Of a DNA stretch of 41,074 nucleotides, positions 1 to 8,068 are shown piece by piece. Under the pieces are notes generated by a model. The model was not told the DNA's origin. It saw only the letters and a program-made list of their open reading frames with translations, and made no database searches. The stretch's first letter is position 1. Each line of letters starts with the position of its first letter. The stretch covers positions 44,216 through 85,289 of the forward strand of contig JABDFA010000006.1 of NCBI GenBank assembly GCA_013286795.1. The letters run 5' to 3'. This DNA is from Candidatus Babelota bacterium (GTDB taxonomy: Bacteria > Babelota > Babeliae > Babelales > JABDEC01). A program made the translations under genes and the position numbers.

Positions 1-128
1 TTTTCTTCATAATCTATATTTTCCAGCTCATTTTTAGTTTCTTGATTTAGTTTTTCTTCTTGTAAAGAATAAATATTTGAAAAATAGAAGCAAGCACCTA
101 GGAGAATGATTTTTAAAATTTTAAGCAT
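1..128 (-). CDS. Secreted beta-propeller-like protein, N-terminus only (window edge)
   Basis: The coding sequence runs off the window. Only about 42 residues are visible, starting MLKILKIILLGACFYFSN and continuing with SLQEEKLNQETKNELEN. It has a clear signal peptide, and the mature start matches the next gene upstream (SLQEEK... against CLQEEK..., then ENIDYEE against ENVDYEER), so the two are tandem paralogs. The ATG is 3 bases after the stop of that gene, and the start context ATAAAACATG is the same at both genes. This suggests one transcript. The function of the rest cannot be seen here. Confidence 0.75.
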   Translation of the reverse strand, partial: MLKILKIILLGACFYFSNIYSLQEEKLNQETKNELENIDYEE

Positions 129-131
129 GTT

Positions 132-1433
132 TTATACTCTAAATATTGGCTCTAAAACTTTGACATTATACTCGCCACAAACTACTATTGTACCATCTTT
201 GAAAAAAGCAATTTTATCGAGATTATGATCCTCTATTTTTGTAATAGTTTTTATAAGCTTTGGAGACAAAATGCTCCAGAGTTCCAGATCATAATGGGTA
301 TTTTTGAAACAAGCTATGTTAACAATGTAATTATTCGAAATAACTTTAAAATAGTTTAAACTGTTTATAGTGTTTACAACTTTGCTTTGCCATTCATCAC
401 TTAAATAATCTAATATAATTTTTTGTAGATCAGATATAGGTATTTTATCTATTAAATTTTTTCTAATTTTCTCAAAATTAAATTTTTCGTTTGAAAAAAT
501 TAATGAACATACGTGAGGTGTATGTGTTCTAGTGATAAATGATTTTTTGTTTTTTAGGACATTCAAATCACAAGCGTGATTTTTGTGTACAGTACTAATT
601 AGTTTGAAATCTGAATTTAAAATTATTATGCTTTGTTCATATGTTTCACATATAAAATTTCCATCTTTGAGTTGTTTTGCATAAATTATTAAGAATGGAA
701 ATCGTGTTGTAATGCCTGAATCAAGATTTACAAGAAAAGCTATATCATTAAACGTTATAACTAATCTATTATTTTTTAAGTAAACAATACCGTAGACCCA
801 CATAATGGGCTTGTGATCTAGGGTTACTGTTAATTCTTTTGATTTTTTAAAATTATTAAGATTATATACTTTAATACTTGTGTACATATTTAACCTAAAA
901 TATTCGTTTATAATAGCAAATTTATCTTTAGATATTTTAATAATTTTTTCTACCCAACCTTTGTTTGATATAGCCTTCTCTTTTTTACCAGTATCAATAT
1001 TGAAAATTGTTACTTTCCCATTGTGCTGAGCAATAGCAATTTTCTTTTCAGATAATTTACACAGAGCTGTTATATTGTTTTTTGTCTTTGGGTCTTTGGA
1101 ATATATTGTTCTTTCTTCGTAATCTACATTTTCAAGATTTTCAAGAACATTTTTAGATTCAAATTCATGTTTTTCTTCTTGCAAGCAATAAGTATTTGAG
1201 AATGAAATTAAAATTAGTGTAATGAATATTAAACCTCTTCCAATACCTAGAGTAGGTCTTTTTGATAGACCGTTCGTGGTGAGTGTTTGCGAAGCAAACG
1301 TATCGAACCATGAACGCAATTTTTCATTCACCCTTCGATACGCCGCACGTAGTGCGGCACTCAGGGCGAACGGAAAGTGAAAGGATTTAGTTTTTGAGTT
1401 TCTAAAGAGCTCTAGTGTTAATCTGGGGTGCAT
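132..1433 (-). CDS. Beta-propeller-like protein with internal F-box-like segment and repeat-altered N-terminus
   Basis: 433 residues. From about residue 120 it shows WD40-like strand patterns (for example HNGKVTIFNIDTGKKEKAI), broken at about 331-344 by IPISDLQKIILDYL, which resembles an F-box helix, then propeller-like strands to the end. The hydrophobic stretch LIFITLILISFSNTYC at about 68-83 aligns with the signal peptide of the downstream paralog. Here it is preceded by about 65 residues, roughly 35 of them encoded by a palindromic repeat (1270-1373). The start context ATAAAACATG matches the paralog, so the ATG is probably original. Export may be impaired. It follows the hydrolase gene stop (1437) by 3 bases, so it is probably in an operon. 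An F-box/WD40-like host-targeting role is inference. Confidence 0.7.
   Translation of the reverse strand: MHPRLTLELFRNSKTKSFHFPFALSAALRAAYRRVNEKLRSWFDTFASQTLTTNGLSKRPTLGIGRGLIFITLILISFSNTYCLQEEKHEFESKNVLENLENVDYEERTIYSKDPKTKNNITALCKLSEKKIAIAQHNGKVTIFNIDTGKKEKAISNKGWVEKIIKISKDKFAIINEYFRLNMYTSIKVYNLNNFKKSKELTVTLDHKPIMWVYGIVYLKNNRLVITFNDIAFLVNLDSGITTRFPFLIIYAKQLKDGNFICETYEQSIIILNSDFKLISTVHKNHACDLNVLKNKKSFITRTHTPHVCSLIFSNEKFNFEKIRKNLIDKIPISDLQKIILDYLSDEWQSKVVNTINSLNYFKVISNNYIVNIACFKNTHYDLELWSILSPKLIKTITKIEDHNLDKIAFFKDGTIVVCGEYNVKVLEPIFRV
1270..1373. repeat. Composite palindromic repeat inside a coding region
   Basis: 104 bp with terminal inverted repeats (CCGTTCG ... CGAACGG) and two internal hairpins: GTTTGCGAAGCAAAC at 1285-1299, and GCCGCACGTAGTGCGGC at 1343-1359. 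Each hairpin is framed by the family core TGAG ... TCGAA on one strand. It is much richer in GC than its surroundings and is translated as part of the 132-1433 gene. It belongs to the same family as the repeats near 6553, 23440, 23547 and 36048. Confidence 0.85.
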
Positions 1434-1436
1434 GTT

Positions 1437-2291
1437 TTATTTAAGTTTATTTAGTTCTTGTCTATAAAGATTCCATAAGATTTTATGATATGAGTTATGT
1501 TTTCCGGTTTTATCTTCTACTACAATTGTGGTACCCAGTGAATTATATTTTTTTATAAGATCGGCAAAAAGTTGATCATCTCTGTTGGAAATGATTTCGT
1601 CATTGGCGCAGAAACAAAGGAGTATTTTTAAAGATAAATTTTCAAAGCTTTTTATAGATTCTATAGGTATAAAACCATTTTTACGATATCTTTCACCTAT
1701 AAATTGTAGTGCAGGAGATGGACCCTTGAAAGCTATAATTTCATCTATAGATTTTAATGGACAGTCAAAAATTACAAAACCATTTTGTATAGTGTTTAAA
1801 ATTTTATGTTTCGTTTCAGAATTGACACCAATTTTCATTAATTCTTGATCATAATTTGAACTATTTAATATTTTAATTGCATTAATTAGGGCACCGCTTC
1901 CGGCAGAAAAACCATAAAAATCAACATTTTTGATATCACAATCTATAATTACTTTTTTAAAGACAAATATAGCCGGTAAAATTTCATCTAGTGAGCCAAA
2001 GGTAGTTTTTGTAGGATCAAAATTATCTAATTTAAGGCTGTGATCTGGAAAGTTAAATGTTACTACACTCTCTTTTATATCACCTTGAGATATTAAATGT
2101 TTTGCTATTTTATAGTTACCACACAGACCATGCATACAAATTATTGTTCTTGAGTATTCACCTGGAATATATTTGTAATGTAGGTCGTAAGGGAATGGAT
2201 TCTGGAATTTTTCATGACAACTTTGCTCCCAGTTTTTAAAAACTAAAAAACCAGAGATTAGAATTACGGAAGCTATTATCAGTTTTTTCAT
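1437..2291 (-). CDS. Secreted/membrane-anchored alpha/beta hydrolase
   Basis: 284 residues. An N-terminal hydrophobic segment (MKKLIIASVILISGFLVF) is a signal peptide or anchor. The alpha/beta hydrolase marks are an HGLCG oxyanion-hole strand at about 54-58, the nucleophile elbow GFSAGSG with Ser129, a late Asp in CANDEII, and a C-terminal His in KHNSYH. The substrate cannot be told; a lipase or esterase acting outside the cytoplasm is the simple inference. Its ATG overlaps the stop of the upstream gene by 4 nt (2288-2291), which points to translational coupling. It is the most divergent of four such hydrolases in the window and lacks the GQxxDI motif shared by the other three. Confidence 0.75.
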   Translation of the reverse strand: MKKLIIASVILISGFLVFKNWEQSCHEKFQNPFPYDLHYKYIPGEYSRTIICMHGLCGNYKIAKHLISQGDIKESVVTFNFPDHSLKLDNFDPTKTTFGSLDEILPAIFVFKKVIIDCDIKNVDFYGFSAGSGALINAIKILNSSNYDQELMKIGVNSETKHKILNTIQNGFVIFDCPLKSIDEIIAFKGPSPALQFIGERYRKNGFIPIESIKSFENLSLKILLCFCANDEIISNRDDQLFADLIKKYNSLGTTIVVEDKTGKHNSYHKILWNLYRQELNKLK

Positions 2292-2668
2292 TTTTCTGTT
2301 TTTTCTTTGTATAAATCGTGTAATTTTGAACCTGGATGAGATTTTTCGAATTCTTTTAGTAATTCAGATAATTCACAAGAATTTAACCCAAAAAATTTTG
2401 TAGCTGCTAGCTCTTGAGTAATTAAACAATCTTCTTTACATTGTTTATATTCATCTGGAGAGCTACTAAAATTTTCACATTTTTTTTGACATGCCCAATG
2501 GTCCTTCATGGCAATAAGAGCTCGTAATTTTGTAGAAACGTTTATTGATTCACATTTTTTTTGGTTAGGTTCTCTTGTGCAGAATTCCATTGTACTAGAA
2601 TCAAAACTAAAAGAATTTTGACATAAATTTATAAATAATAAAATTATTATATTTAACAATATTTTCAT
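2288..2668 (-). CDS. Small secreted twin-CX3C protein of unknown function
   Basis: 126 residues from the ATG at 2668, chosen because GAAGGAG lies just upstream; a TTG further up at 2680 would use codons made of that ribosome site. A signal peptide (MKILLNIIILLFINLCQNSFS) is followed by a helical protein holding CQKKC and CKEDC, two CX3C pairs 12 residues apart. This spacing would suit a disulfide-linked helical hairpin. Two more Cys lie earlier (FCTREPNQKKCES). No family is recognised. It sits between the hexulose-phosphate synthase-like gene and a hydrolase in a tight cluster. Confidence 0.7.
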   Translation of the reverse strand: MKILLNIIILLFINLCQNSFSFDSSTMEFCTREPNQKKCESINVSTKLRALIAMKDHWACQKKCENFSSSPDEYKQCKEDCLITQELAATKFFGLNSCELSELLKEFEKSHPGSKLHDLYKEKTEK

Positions 2669-2684
2669 ATGCTCCTTCAAAAAA

Positions 2685-3320
2685 TTAATCTAATTGTTTG
2701 CCAAAACAGGCTTCATAGAAAAATTTAGCCTCTTCTTCAGGGTTCTGAGAACCTGTTATAGCTTTGCCTATAACAACTCCATCTGGCTTAAGTTCTAAAA
2801 TTTTTTCTATGGTATCTCTGTTTATTCTTGCAGAGATAAAAATAGGCAATTGTGTATTGCCTTTAACCATGTCCCATTTATCTAAAAAAAGCAATGTTTG
2901 TTTTTCATCATATGTTTGATGAAATAAAATTGCATCAATTCCCAAGCTTTTTGCTTCCAAAGCAGATTGCCCAGGAGAACTAGAATCTACCAAATCCAGC
3001 ATTACTTTTTTATTTAATTCATGAGCCGTGGTTGCAACTGCATGAATAACTTCTTTACTTGTTCCGGACATTACAGTTACCCAATCAGCTCCAGCGTTAA
3101 GAATTAAGTTTGTGACATCTTTGCCTCTATCAATTATTTTTGAATCGGCAAGAATTGATTCTTTAGGTAATTTTTTTCTAAAATCTTCTATCGCTTTAAT
3201 TCCGTATTTATACAGCAAAATAGTTCCAATTTCTATTATATCTGCATATTTTGCAACTTTTACTGCTATGTCAATTGCTTTATCTAAATCTATTATATCA
3301 AAAGAAATTTGAAGCTTCAT
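2685..3320 (-). CDS. 3-hexulose-6-phosphate synthase-like (OMPDC superfamily)
   Basis: 211 residues, a TIM barrel of the orotidine-5'-phosphate decarboxylase superfamily. Seen: SFDIIDLDKAI at the start, the LADSKIID segment matching the family DxKxxD active-site motif, TVMSGTS, and a C-terminal phosphate-binding strand GVVIGKAITGS. Length fits the family. Hexulose-phosphate synthases join formaldehyde and ribulose 5-phosphate reversibly, and host-dependent bacteria could use the reverse direction to make pentose phosphate; that use is inference. 3-keto-L-gulonate-6-phosphate decarboxylase is the main alternative. The start has AAGGAAG upstream. A 10-codon leader frame ends on the start codon. 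It heads a cluster of secreted proteins. Confidence 0.75.
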   Translation of the reverse strand: MKLQISFDIIDLDKAIDIAVKVAKYADIIEIGTILLYKYGIKAIEDFRKKLPKESILADSKIIDRGKDVTNLILNAGADWVTVMSGTSKEVIHAVATTAHELNKKVMLDLVDSSSPGQSALEAKSLGIDAILFHQTYDEKQTLLFLDKWDMVKGNTQLPIFISARINRDTIEKILELKPDGVVIGKAITGSQNPEEEAKFFYEACFGKQLD

Positions 3321-3349
3321 ATTGTATACTTCCTTATAAAATAAAACAT
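3317..3349 (-). CDS. Possible 10-residue leader peptide coupled to the hexulose-phosphate synthase start
   Basis: ATG at 3349 is preceded by AAGGAGC at good distance. The frame encodes MFYFIRKYTI and its TGA overlaps the downstream ATG (ATGA). It contains the downstream gene's own ribosome site. It could couple translation or sense initiation in this 62-bp gap; it could also be chance. Confidence 0.3.
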   Translation of the reverse strand: MFYFIRKYTI

Positions 3350-3382
3350 TAATAGCTCCTTGTTTATTAAAAATTAAATTGA

Positions 3383-4060
3383 TTAGGGTAATATATGGCT
3401 TCTATATCCTAGTGGTCTATCTTGATATACTTTTTTAATTTGAGAGAAAAAGTTTTTAATTGTTAAAACCAGCAAGGTATTTTTTATTATATCTAAACTT
3501 TTCTTAACATAAATATCAGGAAGAAGAACTTGATTGCTTTTATTTGCAAGAGTTAACCCTAATGGTACATAAATATCTTTTGGATCTGCTAATATTGTGA
3601 TTGTATGAATAGGAATATGCTTGTTTTCTGGCAAAGTTCTTTCTTGTACCTGCCAAAAATACAACTCTGTTTCTTTGTCTTGTTTTTTTTCAATTTTATA
3701 CATTTTAGCTTTTTGGGAGGCTAATTGCCAAAAAGCTATAGTGGCCTGAAACATGAATATAGGATAAATTTGATTGGTTACAAGCAAATTAAAGGAATCA
3801 GTTATGGTTCTCCTGGGAAAAGAAATTTGTCCATTCTTGTCTGAATTTGTAATGTATCCTGCATATGTAGCATAAACCCCATTTATTAAGTTTATTTTAT
3901 GATCATTACAAGCTTGATCTTCATCTATTACATCTTCTTTTTTTTCAGGATATTCTTGTATAAAAAATGTAATTACCTTATCAGTTTCTTCCCCGATAAT
4001 TATATTTATGTAAAATGGGAATAATGAAAAAAATATAATTTTTGAAAAAATGTGTTTCAT
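3383..4060 (-). CDS. Secreted protein of unknown function
   Basis: 225 residues with a hydrophobic N-terminus (MKHIFSKIIFFSLFPFYINI), so probably exported. The rest is soluble with a central hydrophobic patch (YPIFMFQATIAFW) and a basic C-terminal part. No motif or family is recognised. The start follows a weak ribosome site. It lies 62 bp upstream of the hexulose-phosphate synthase-like gene on the same strand and is divergent from rsmG; the 107-bp gap to rsmG probably carries promoters in both directions. Confidence 0.6.
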   Translation of the reverse strand: MKHIFSKIIFFSLFPFYINIIIGEETDKVITFFIQEYPEKKEDVIDEDQACNDHKINLINGVYATYAGYITNSDKNGQISFPRRTITDSFNLLVTNQIYPIFMFQATIAFWQLASQKAKMYKIEKKQDKETELYFWQVQERTLPENKHIPIHTITILADPKDIYVPLGLTLANKSNQVLLPDIYVKKSLDIIKNTLLVLTIKNFFSQIKKVYQDRPLGYRSHILP

Positions 4061-4167
4061 ATTTTATTTTTACCATTTAAAATAAACCTAATTACATTTA
4101 TAATATAGCAGTTTTAATTAATAAAAATCTATAATTTAAGTTTTTAGCAAATTATGTGGTTAAATAA

Positions 4168-4797
4168 ATGATTATTTCACCTGAATTACAAAAATGGCAA
4201 AGCTTTGGTAAAAAGTATAATTTAACTGAAGAACAATTGAAATTATTCAGTAAATATGCTGCTTTACTTCAGGAATGGAATCAAAAAATAAACTTAACTC
4301 GAATTATTAAAACCGAAGATATTATTGATTATCATTTTGATGATTCTTTAAGCGTGACCAATTTTGTTGATTTTAATAATTTAAAAACTGTATGCGATGT
4401 AGGAACCGGTGCCGGTTTTCCTGGAATTCCTATTAAAATAATGTATCCCAATTTAAAAGTTATTCTTATTGAGGTTGTTCAGAAAAAAATAATTTTCTTA
4501 AATGATGTTATTAAAGAGTTTAAACTTGATAATATTGAGGTTTGTTCTTTAGATTGGAGAACTTTCTTAAGAAAAACTTCTTATAAAATTGATCTTTTTT
4601 GTGCAAGAGCATCATTGCATACCGATGAACTTTTGCGCATATTTTCCTCAGATTCTATGTATAAAATTGATAGTAATCTTATTTATTGGGCATCTTATAA
4701 TTGGGAACCTAATACAGATGATTTAATATATCTCAAAAAGGAGGGAACTTATGAGGTGGGAGATAAAAAAAGAAAATTAATATTTTTTGGTAAATAA
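4168..4797 (+). CDS. rsmG: 16S rRNA (guanine527-N7) methyltransferase
   Basis: 209 residues, normal length for the family. It uses SAM to methylate G527 of 16S rRNA. The SAM-binding loop CDVGTGAGFPGIPI and the upstream LLQEWNQKINLTRI signature are typical of RsmG (GidB). It acts in the cytoplasm on the small subunit. TATAAT at 4099-4104 may be the -10 box. The next gene (MATE) follows after 32 bp. Confidence 0.93.
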   Translation: MIISPELQKWQSFGKKYNLTEEQLKLFSKYAALLQEWNQKINLTRIIKTEDIIDYHFDDSLSVTNFVDFNNLKTVCDVGTGAGFPGIPIKIMYPNLKVILIEVVQKKIIFLNDVIKEFKLDNIEVCSLDWRTFLRKTSYKIDLFCARASLHTDELLRIFSSDSMYKIDSNLIYWASYNWEPNTDDLIYLKKEGTYEVGDKKRKLIFFGK

Positions 4798-4829
4798 TTT
4801 TAGTGATTTTTAATTTTTAGGGTAAAACA

Positions 4830-6275
4830 TTGAAAGATAAATTTGGGATGATAAAAAAAGGGGTTTTATTAAGTTATTTAGAGGGTATTAAAGATAATGT
4901 AAGAGGGGAAAGTTATAAAAATATTTTAAAATATTTTTATCCTGAATATATTTCTGCATTAGTTATATACTCAGCTTTACATCTTTTGGATGCCAGATTC
5001 ATTTCTCAATTAAAATCTACTTCTATTTATGCTACCGTTGGGGTAACAGCTACATTACTTCATCTTGTTATAAAATCTGCAGAGGGTTTTTCTATAGGAT
5101 CTGTTATTTTAGGAGGACAACATAATGGTGCTAAAAACTATCAAGCTGTTGGCAGAACTTTAGTGGATTCATTTTGGATATCAGTAATTATCGGTACTCT
5201 GGTTTCAGGATTCTTATATTTTAATGCATATTGGATCTATTATTTATATGGTGTTCCTGCAAAAATGATTAATATAGGTGTTCCTTTTTTAAGATTAAGG
5301 GCCATAGGAGTATTTCTTACTTTTGTTTATTTTGCATTAATATCTTTTATGCGGGGAATAAAAGATACTCGTACTCCCATGAACATATTTGCAATGGGTG
5401 CTATGATTTTTATTTTTTTTGATTATGCCCTTATATTTGGAAAATTTGGCTTTCCTGAATTAAAATTACAAGGTTCTGCTTTAGCTACTATAATTCAGTA
5501 TAGCTCTATGTTATTAATGGCTTTTTGGTATATTTTTAAAGATGAAAAGCATAAAAAATATATGATAAATATTTTTGATCCCTTTAAAGAGTTTTCAACT
5601 GTTAAAAAGCTGATAATGCTTAGTTGGCCCGTAGTTCTTGATAAGGCTACAATTGCATCTGCTTATATATGGTTAGGTACAATGTTGGCCCCTATGGGTA
5701 AACTGGCTTTAGCAAGCTTTACAGTCATTAAGGACATAGAAAGAATTGCTTTTTTGCCAGCAATAGCATTTGCTCAGGTAATAACATTTTTGGTTAGTAA
5801 TGATTGCGGAGCAGACAATTTCGATGCTATAAAAACTAACATTAAAAAAGTTATGCTTTTAACTGCAGGCTTTGTATCTTGTTGTATACTGACTATTTGT
5901 TTATTTCCCAAGTTTTTCATTCATTTTTTTGATGCAAAACATGCATTTACAGATTTTTCAGCCAAAGTTATGCCAATTTTGAGTCTATTAGTATTTTTGG
6001 ATATATTTCAATTAATCTTATCTGCTGCCTTACGTGGTACTGGGGATGTAAGAGTTGTTATGTGGACAAGGTTCTTTATTTGTTTTTGTTGTTTTTTTCC
6101 TATCTCCTATTTTATTTCAACTTTGCCTATGCAAGATAATTTAATGAAATTTATTCTAGTTTATGGTACCTTTTATGTTAGTAATGCTTTTGCTACATTT
6201 GTTTACGTGAGTAGGTTTCGTTCGGATGATTGGAAGGCATCAGTTTTAAGGAAATTTAATGACAAAAATAAGTAA
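4830..6275 (+). CDS. MATE-family multidrug/sodium efflux transporter
   Basis: About 481 residues with roughly twelve hydrophobic helices in two homologous halves, the usual MATE size. These inner-membrane carriers export cationic compounds in exchange for Na+ or H+. The stretch GFSIGSVILGGQHNGAKN in the first half, MRGIKDTRTPM, and ALRGTGDVRVVMW in the second half match the family. The start is uncertain: TTG at 4830 has AGGG upstream, while ATG at 4848 follows a weaker site. The last 17 nt overlap gatC. The substrate cannot be predicted. Confidence 0.88.
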   Translation: MKDKFGMIKKGVLLSYLEGIKDNVRGESYKNILKYFYPEYISALVIYSALHLLDARFISQLKSTSIYATVGVTATLLHLVIKSAEGFSIGSVILGGQHNGAKNYQAVGRTLVDSFWISVIIGTLVSGFLYFNAYWIYYLYGVPAKMINIGVPFLRLRAIGVFLTFVYFALISFMRGIKDTRTPMNIFAMGAMIFIFFDYALIFGKFGFPELKLQGSALATIIQYSSMLLMAFWYIFKDEKHKKYMINIFDPFKEFSTVKKLIMLSWPVVLDKATIASAYIWLGTMLAPMGKLALASFTVIKDIERIAFLPAIAFAQVITFLVSNDCGADNFDAIKTNIKKVMLLTAGFVSCCILTICLFPKFFIHFFDAKHAFTDFSAKVMPILSLLVFLDIFQLILSAALRGTGDVRVVMWTRFFICFCCFFPISYFISTLPMQDNLMKFILVYGTFYVSNAFATFVYVSRFRSDDWKASVLRKFNDKNK

Positions 6276-6543
6276 AGAAGAAATATTAAAACTTGCAGAA
6301 CTTTCAAAATTAGAGATATTGGAGCATGAAATTGAGCCACTAGCAAAACAGCTCCAAGATATTTTAAGTTATGCATCAAGGGTAAAAGAAATAGCTAAAG
6401 ATATTGAAATTGAGATAGCGCAAAATGTAAATGTTTTTGAGAATGATGAGATTGTCATGACTCCATTTGAGCCAATTTTATCTCAAGCGCCTGATCGTCA
6501 AGATCAATTTTTTGTTGTCCCTAAGGTTTTAGAAAGTAATTAG
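6259..6543 (+). CDS. gatC: Asp-tRNA(Asn)/Glu-tRNA(Gln) amidotransferase subunit C
   Basis: 94 residues, the normal size. Begins TKISKEEILKLAELSKLE and ends in VVPKVLES, both typical of GatC. The subunit stabilises GatA/GatB in the complex that amidates mischarged Glu-tRNA(Gln) or Asp-tRNA(Asn). The ATG has AAGGAAA upstream and overlaps the MATE gene by 17 nt, suggesting coupled translation. gatA follows 71 bp later after a palindromic repeat; gatB is not in this window. Confidence 0.9.
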   Translation: MTKISKEEILKLAELSKLEILEHEIEPLAKQLQDILSYASRVKEIAKDIEIEIAQNVNVFENDEIVMTPFEPILSQAPDRQDQFFVVPKVLESN

Positions 6544-6552
6544 TTTTACACC

Positions 6553-6594
6553 CCGGTCATCCTGAGCGAAGCGCTTAAGCGCGAAATCGAAGGA
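6553..6594. repeat. Palindromic repeat between gatC and gatA
   Basis: The core ATCCTGAG ... AAATCGAAGGA brackets the perfect palindrome GCGCTTAAGCGC (6571-6582). The copy at 36048-36089 has the same outer sequence but a different inner stem (GTGC/GCAC), so pairing is kept while the bases change. Confidence 0.8.
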
Positions 6595-6614
6595 TAAAAA
6601 TTTTAAGGTATTCT

Positions 6615-8057
6615 ATGTCATTAGCATTTGCTACAATCAGACAATTAAAAGAAAAATTAAAAAATAAAGAAATTAGCCCAAAAGAATTGCTTGATTATTT
6701 TATAAAAAGATTTGAAAAATATGACCCTAAAATAGGTTCAGCATTAGAAGTTTTCAATACTGATTCTATTTTAGAAAAATCTAACAAGAATGGTTCTTTG
6801 TATGCAATACCGGGATTAATTAAAGATAATATATGTCAAAAAGACAGGATAACATCTTGTGGATCAAAGATTTTGGAAAATTTTAGAGCAACATATGATG
6901 CTACTGTAATAGAGACTTTAAAAGCTGAAGGTGCTTTTTTGGTAGGTCGTGCCAATATGGATGAATTTGCTATGGGTACATCAAATGAATATGTAGCATT
7001 TAAAAAAGTTGTTAATCCTTGGGATAATTCACGTGTTCCAGGGGGTTCAAGCGGAGGATCAGCTGCCGCTGTTGCAGCAGGCTTAGTTCCTTGGGCATTG
7101 GGTTCAGAAACTGGTGGATCAGTTAGATTACCTTCAGCCTTTTGTAATTTAGTTGGTCTTAAACCTACTTATGGTCGTGTGTCACGATATGGATTAATAG
7201 CGTATTGTTCCTCTTTTGATCAAATTGGAGTATTTGCTCGTAATGTATATGATAATGCATTAATTTTTTCTTTAATATCTGGTCAAGATCGTAGAGACTC
7301 TACTTCTTTAAATGTACCAAAAAAGGATTATACACAAAACTTAGATGGAGAACTAAAACCTGGACTTACTATTGGAATTATTGAAGATGCTTTAGATGCA
7401 AAAGGAATGGATAGTGAAGTTAAAGAACTTGTAAATAATGCAATTAAAGAATATGAAAAGATGGGCGTAAAAATTAAGAGAGTTAAATTTCCAACGCTTG
7501 ATTATTCACTTTCTGTTTATGCAATTTTAACTCGTGCAGAAGCTGCATCAAATTTAGCTCGTTTTGATGGTGTACGTTATGGATTTAGGGATAAAGGTGC
7601 AAAGACCTTAGCACAAATGTATAGCAAAACTAGACAAAATGGCTTTGGGGCAGAGGTTCGTTTACGTATTATGGTTGGTAATTATGTTTTATCTACAGGG
7701 CATGCAGAAGATTTTTATGTTAATGCTCATAAGGTTAGACAATTGATGGTCAAGCAGGCTAAAGAATTATTTAGTGATGTAGATTTACTTTTATTACCTA
7801 CCCAAGTTATGTCTGCATTTAAATTTGGGACATTTACAGATCCGTTACATATGGATCTTCAGGATTATTGTACGGCATTTGTTAATATAATTGGTGTTCC
7901 TGCTATTTCTATTCCTTGCGGTTTTACAAAAAATAATCTTCCTGTAGGTTTACAGTTAGTTGGCCCACATTTGTCTGAGGATTTAATATTTCAAACAGCA
8001 TACGCTTATGAACAAAATATGCCTTGGCATACAATGCATCCAAAAGAATTGGATTAA
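6615..8057 (+). CDS. gatA: Asp-tRNA(Asn)/Glu-tRNA(Gln) amidotransferase subunit A
   Basis: 480 residues, full length. Amidase-signature enzyme that releases ammonia from glutamine for tRNA transamidation. The catalytic triad is visible with standard spacing: Lys70 in GLIKDN, Ser145 in PGGSSGGSA, and Ser169 in GSETGGSVR. The C-terminal region (GVPAISIPCGF, GLQLVGP) is also typical. The ATG follows AAGG. It is co-directional with gatC and mreC, whose start is 11 bp past the stop. Use of this complex implies that GlnRS and/or AsnRS is missing; that is inference. Confidence 0.95.
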   Translation: MSLAFATIRQLKEKLKNKEISPKELLDYFIKRFEKYDPKIGSALEVFNTDSILEKSNKNGSLYAIPGLIKDNICQKDRITSCGSKILENFRATYDATVIETLKAEGAFLVGRANMDEFAMGTSNEYVAFKKVVNPWDNSRVPGGSSGGSAAAVAAGLVPWALGSETGGSVRLPSAFCNLVGLKPTYGRVSRYGLIAYCSSFDQIGVFARNVYDNALIFSLISGQDRRDSTSLNVPKKDYTQNLDGELKPGLTIGIIEDALDAKGMDSEVKELVNNAIKEYEKMGVKIKRVKFPTLDYSLSVYAILTRAEAASNLARFDGVRYGFRDKGAKTLAQMYSKTRQNGFGAEVRLRIMVGNYVLSTGHAEDFYVNAHKVRQLMVKQAKELFSDVDLLLLPTQVMSAFKFGTFTDPLHMDLQDYCTAFVNIIGVPAISIPCGFTKNNLPVGLQLVGPHLSEDLIFQTAYAYEQNMPWHTMHPKELD

Positions 8058-8068
8058 AAAAGGATAGA

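Noticed and set aside
2288-2668. True homology of the twin-CX3C protein to mitochondrial TIM chaperones
   Set aside because: Only the Cys spacing agrees; a short pattern can arise independently.
6259-8057. Loss of gatB
   Set aside because: gatB is simply not in this window; absence here says nothing about the rest of the genome.
8024-8068. Upstream TTG start for mreC
   Set aside because: The codons lie within gatA and there is a good ribosome site for the ATG at 8069.
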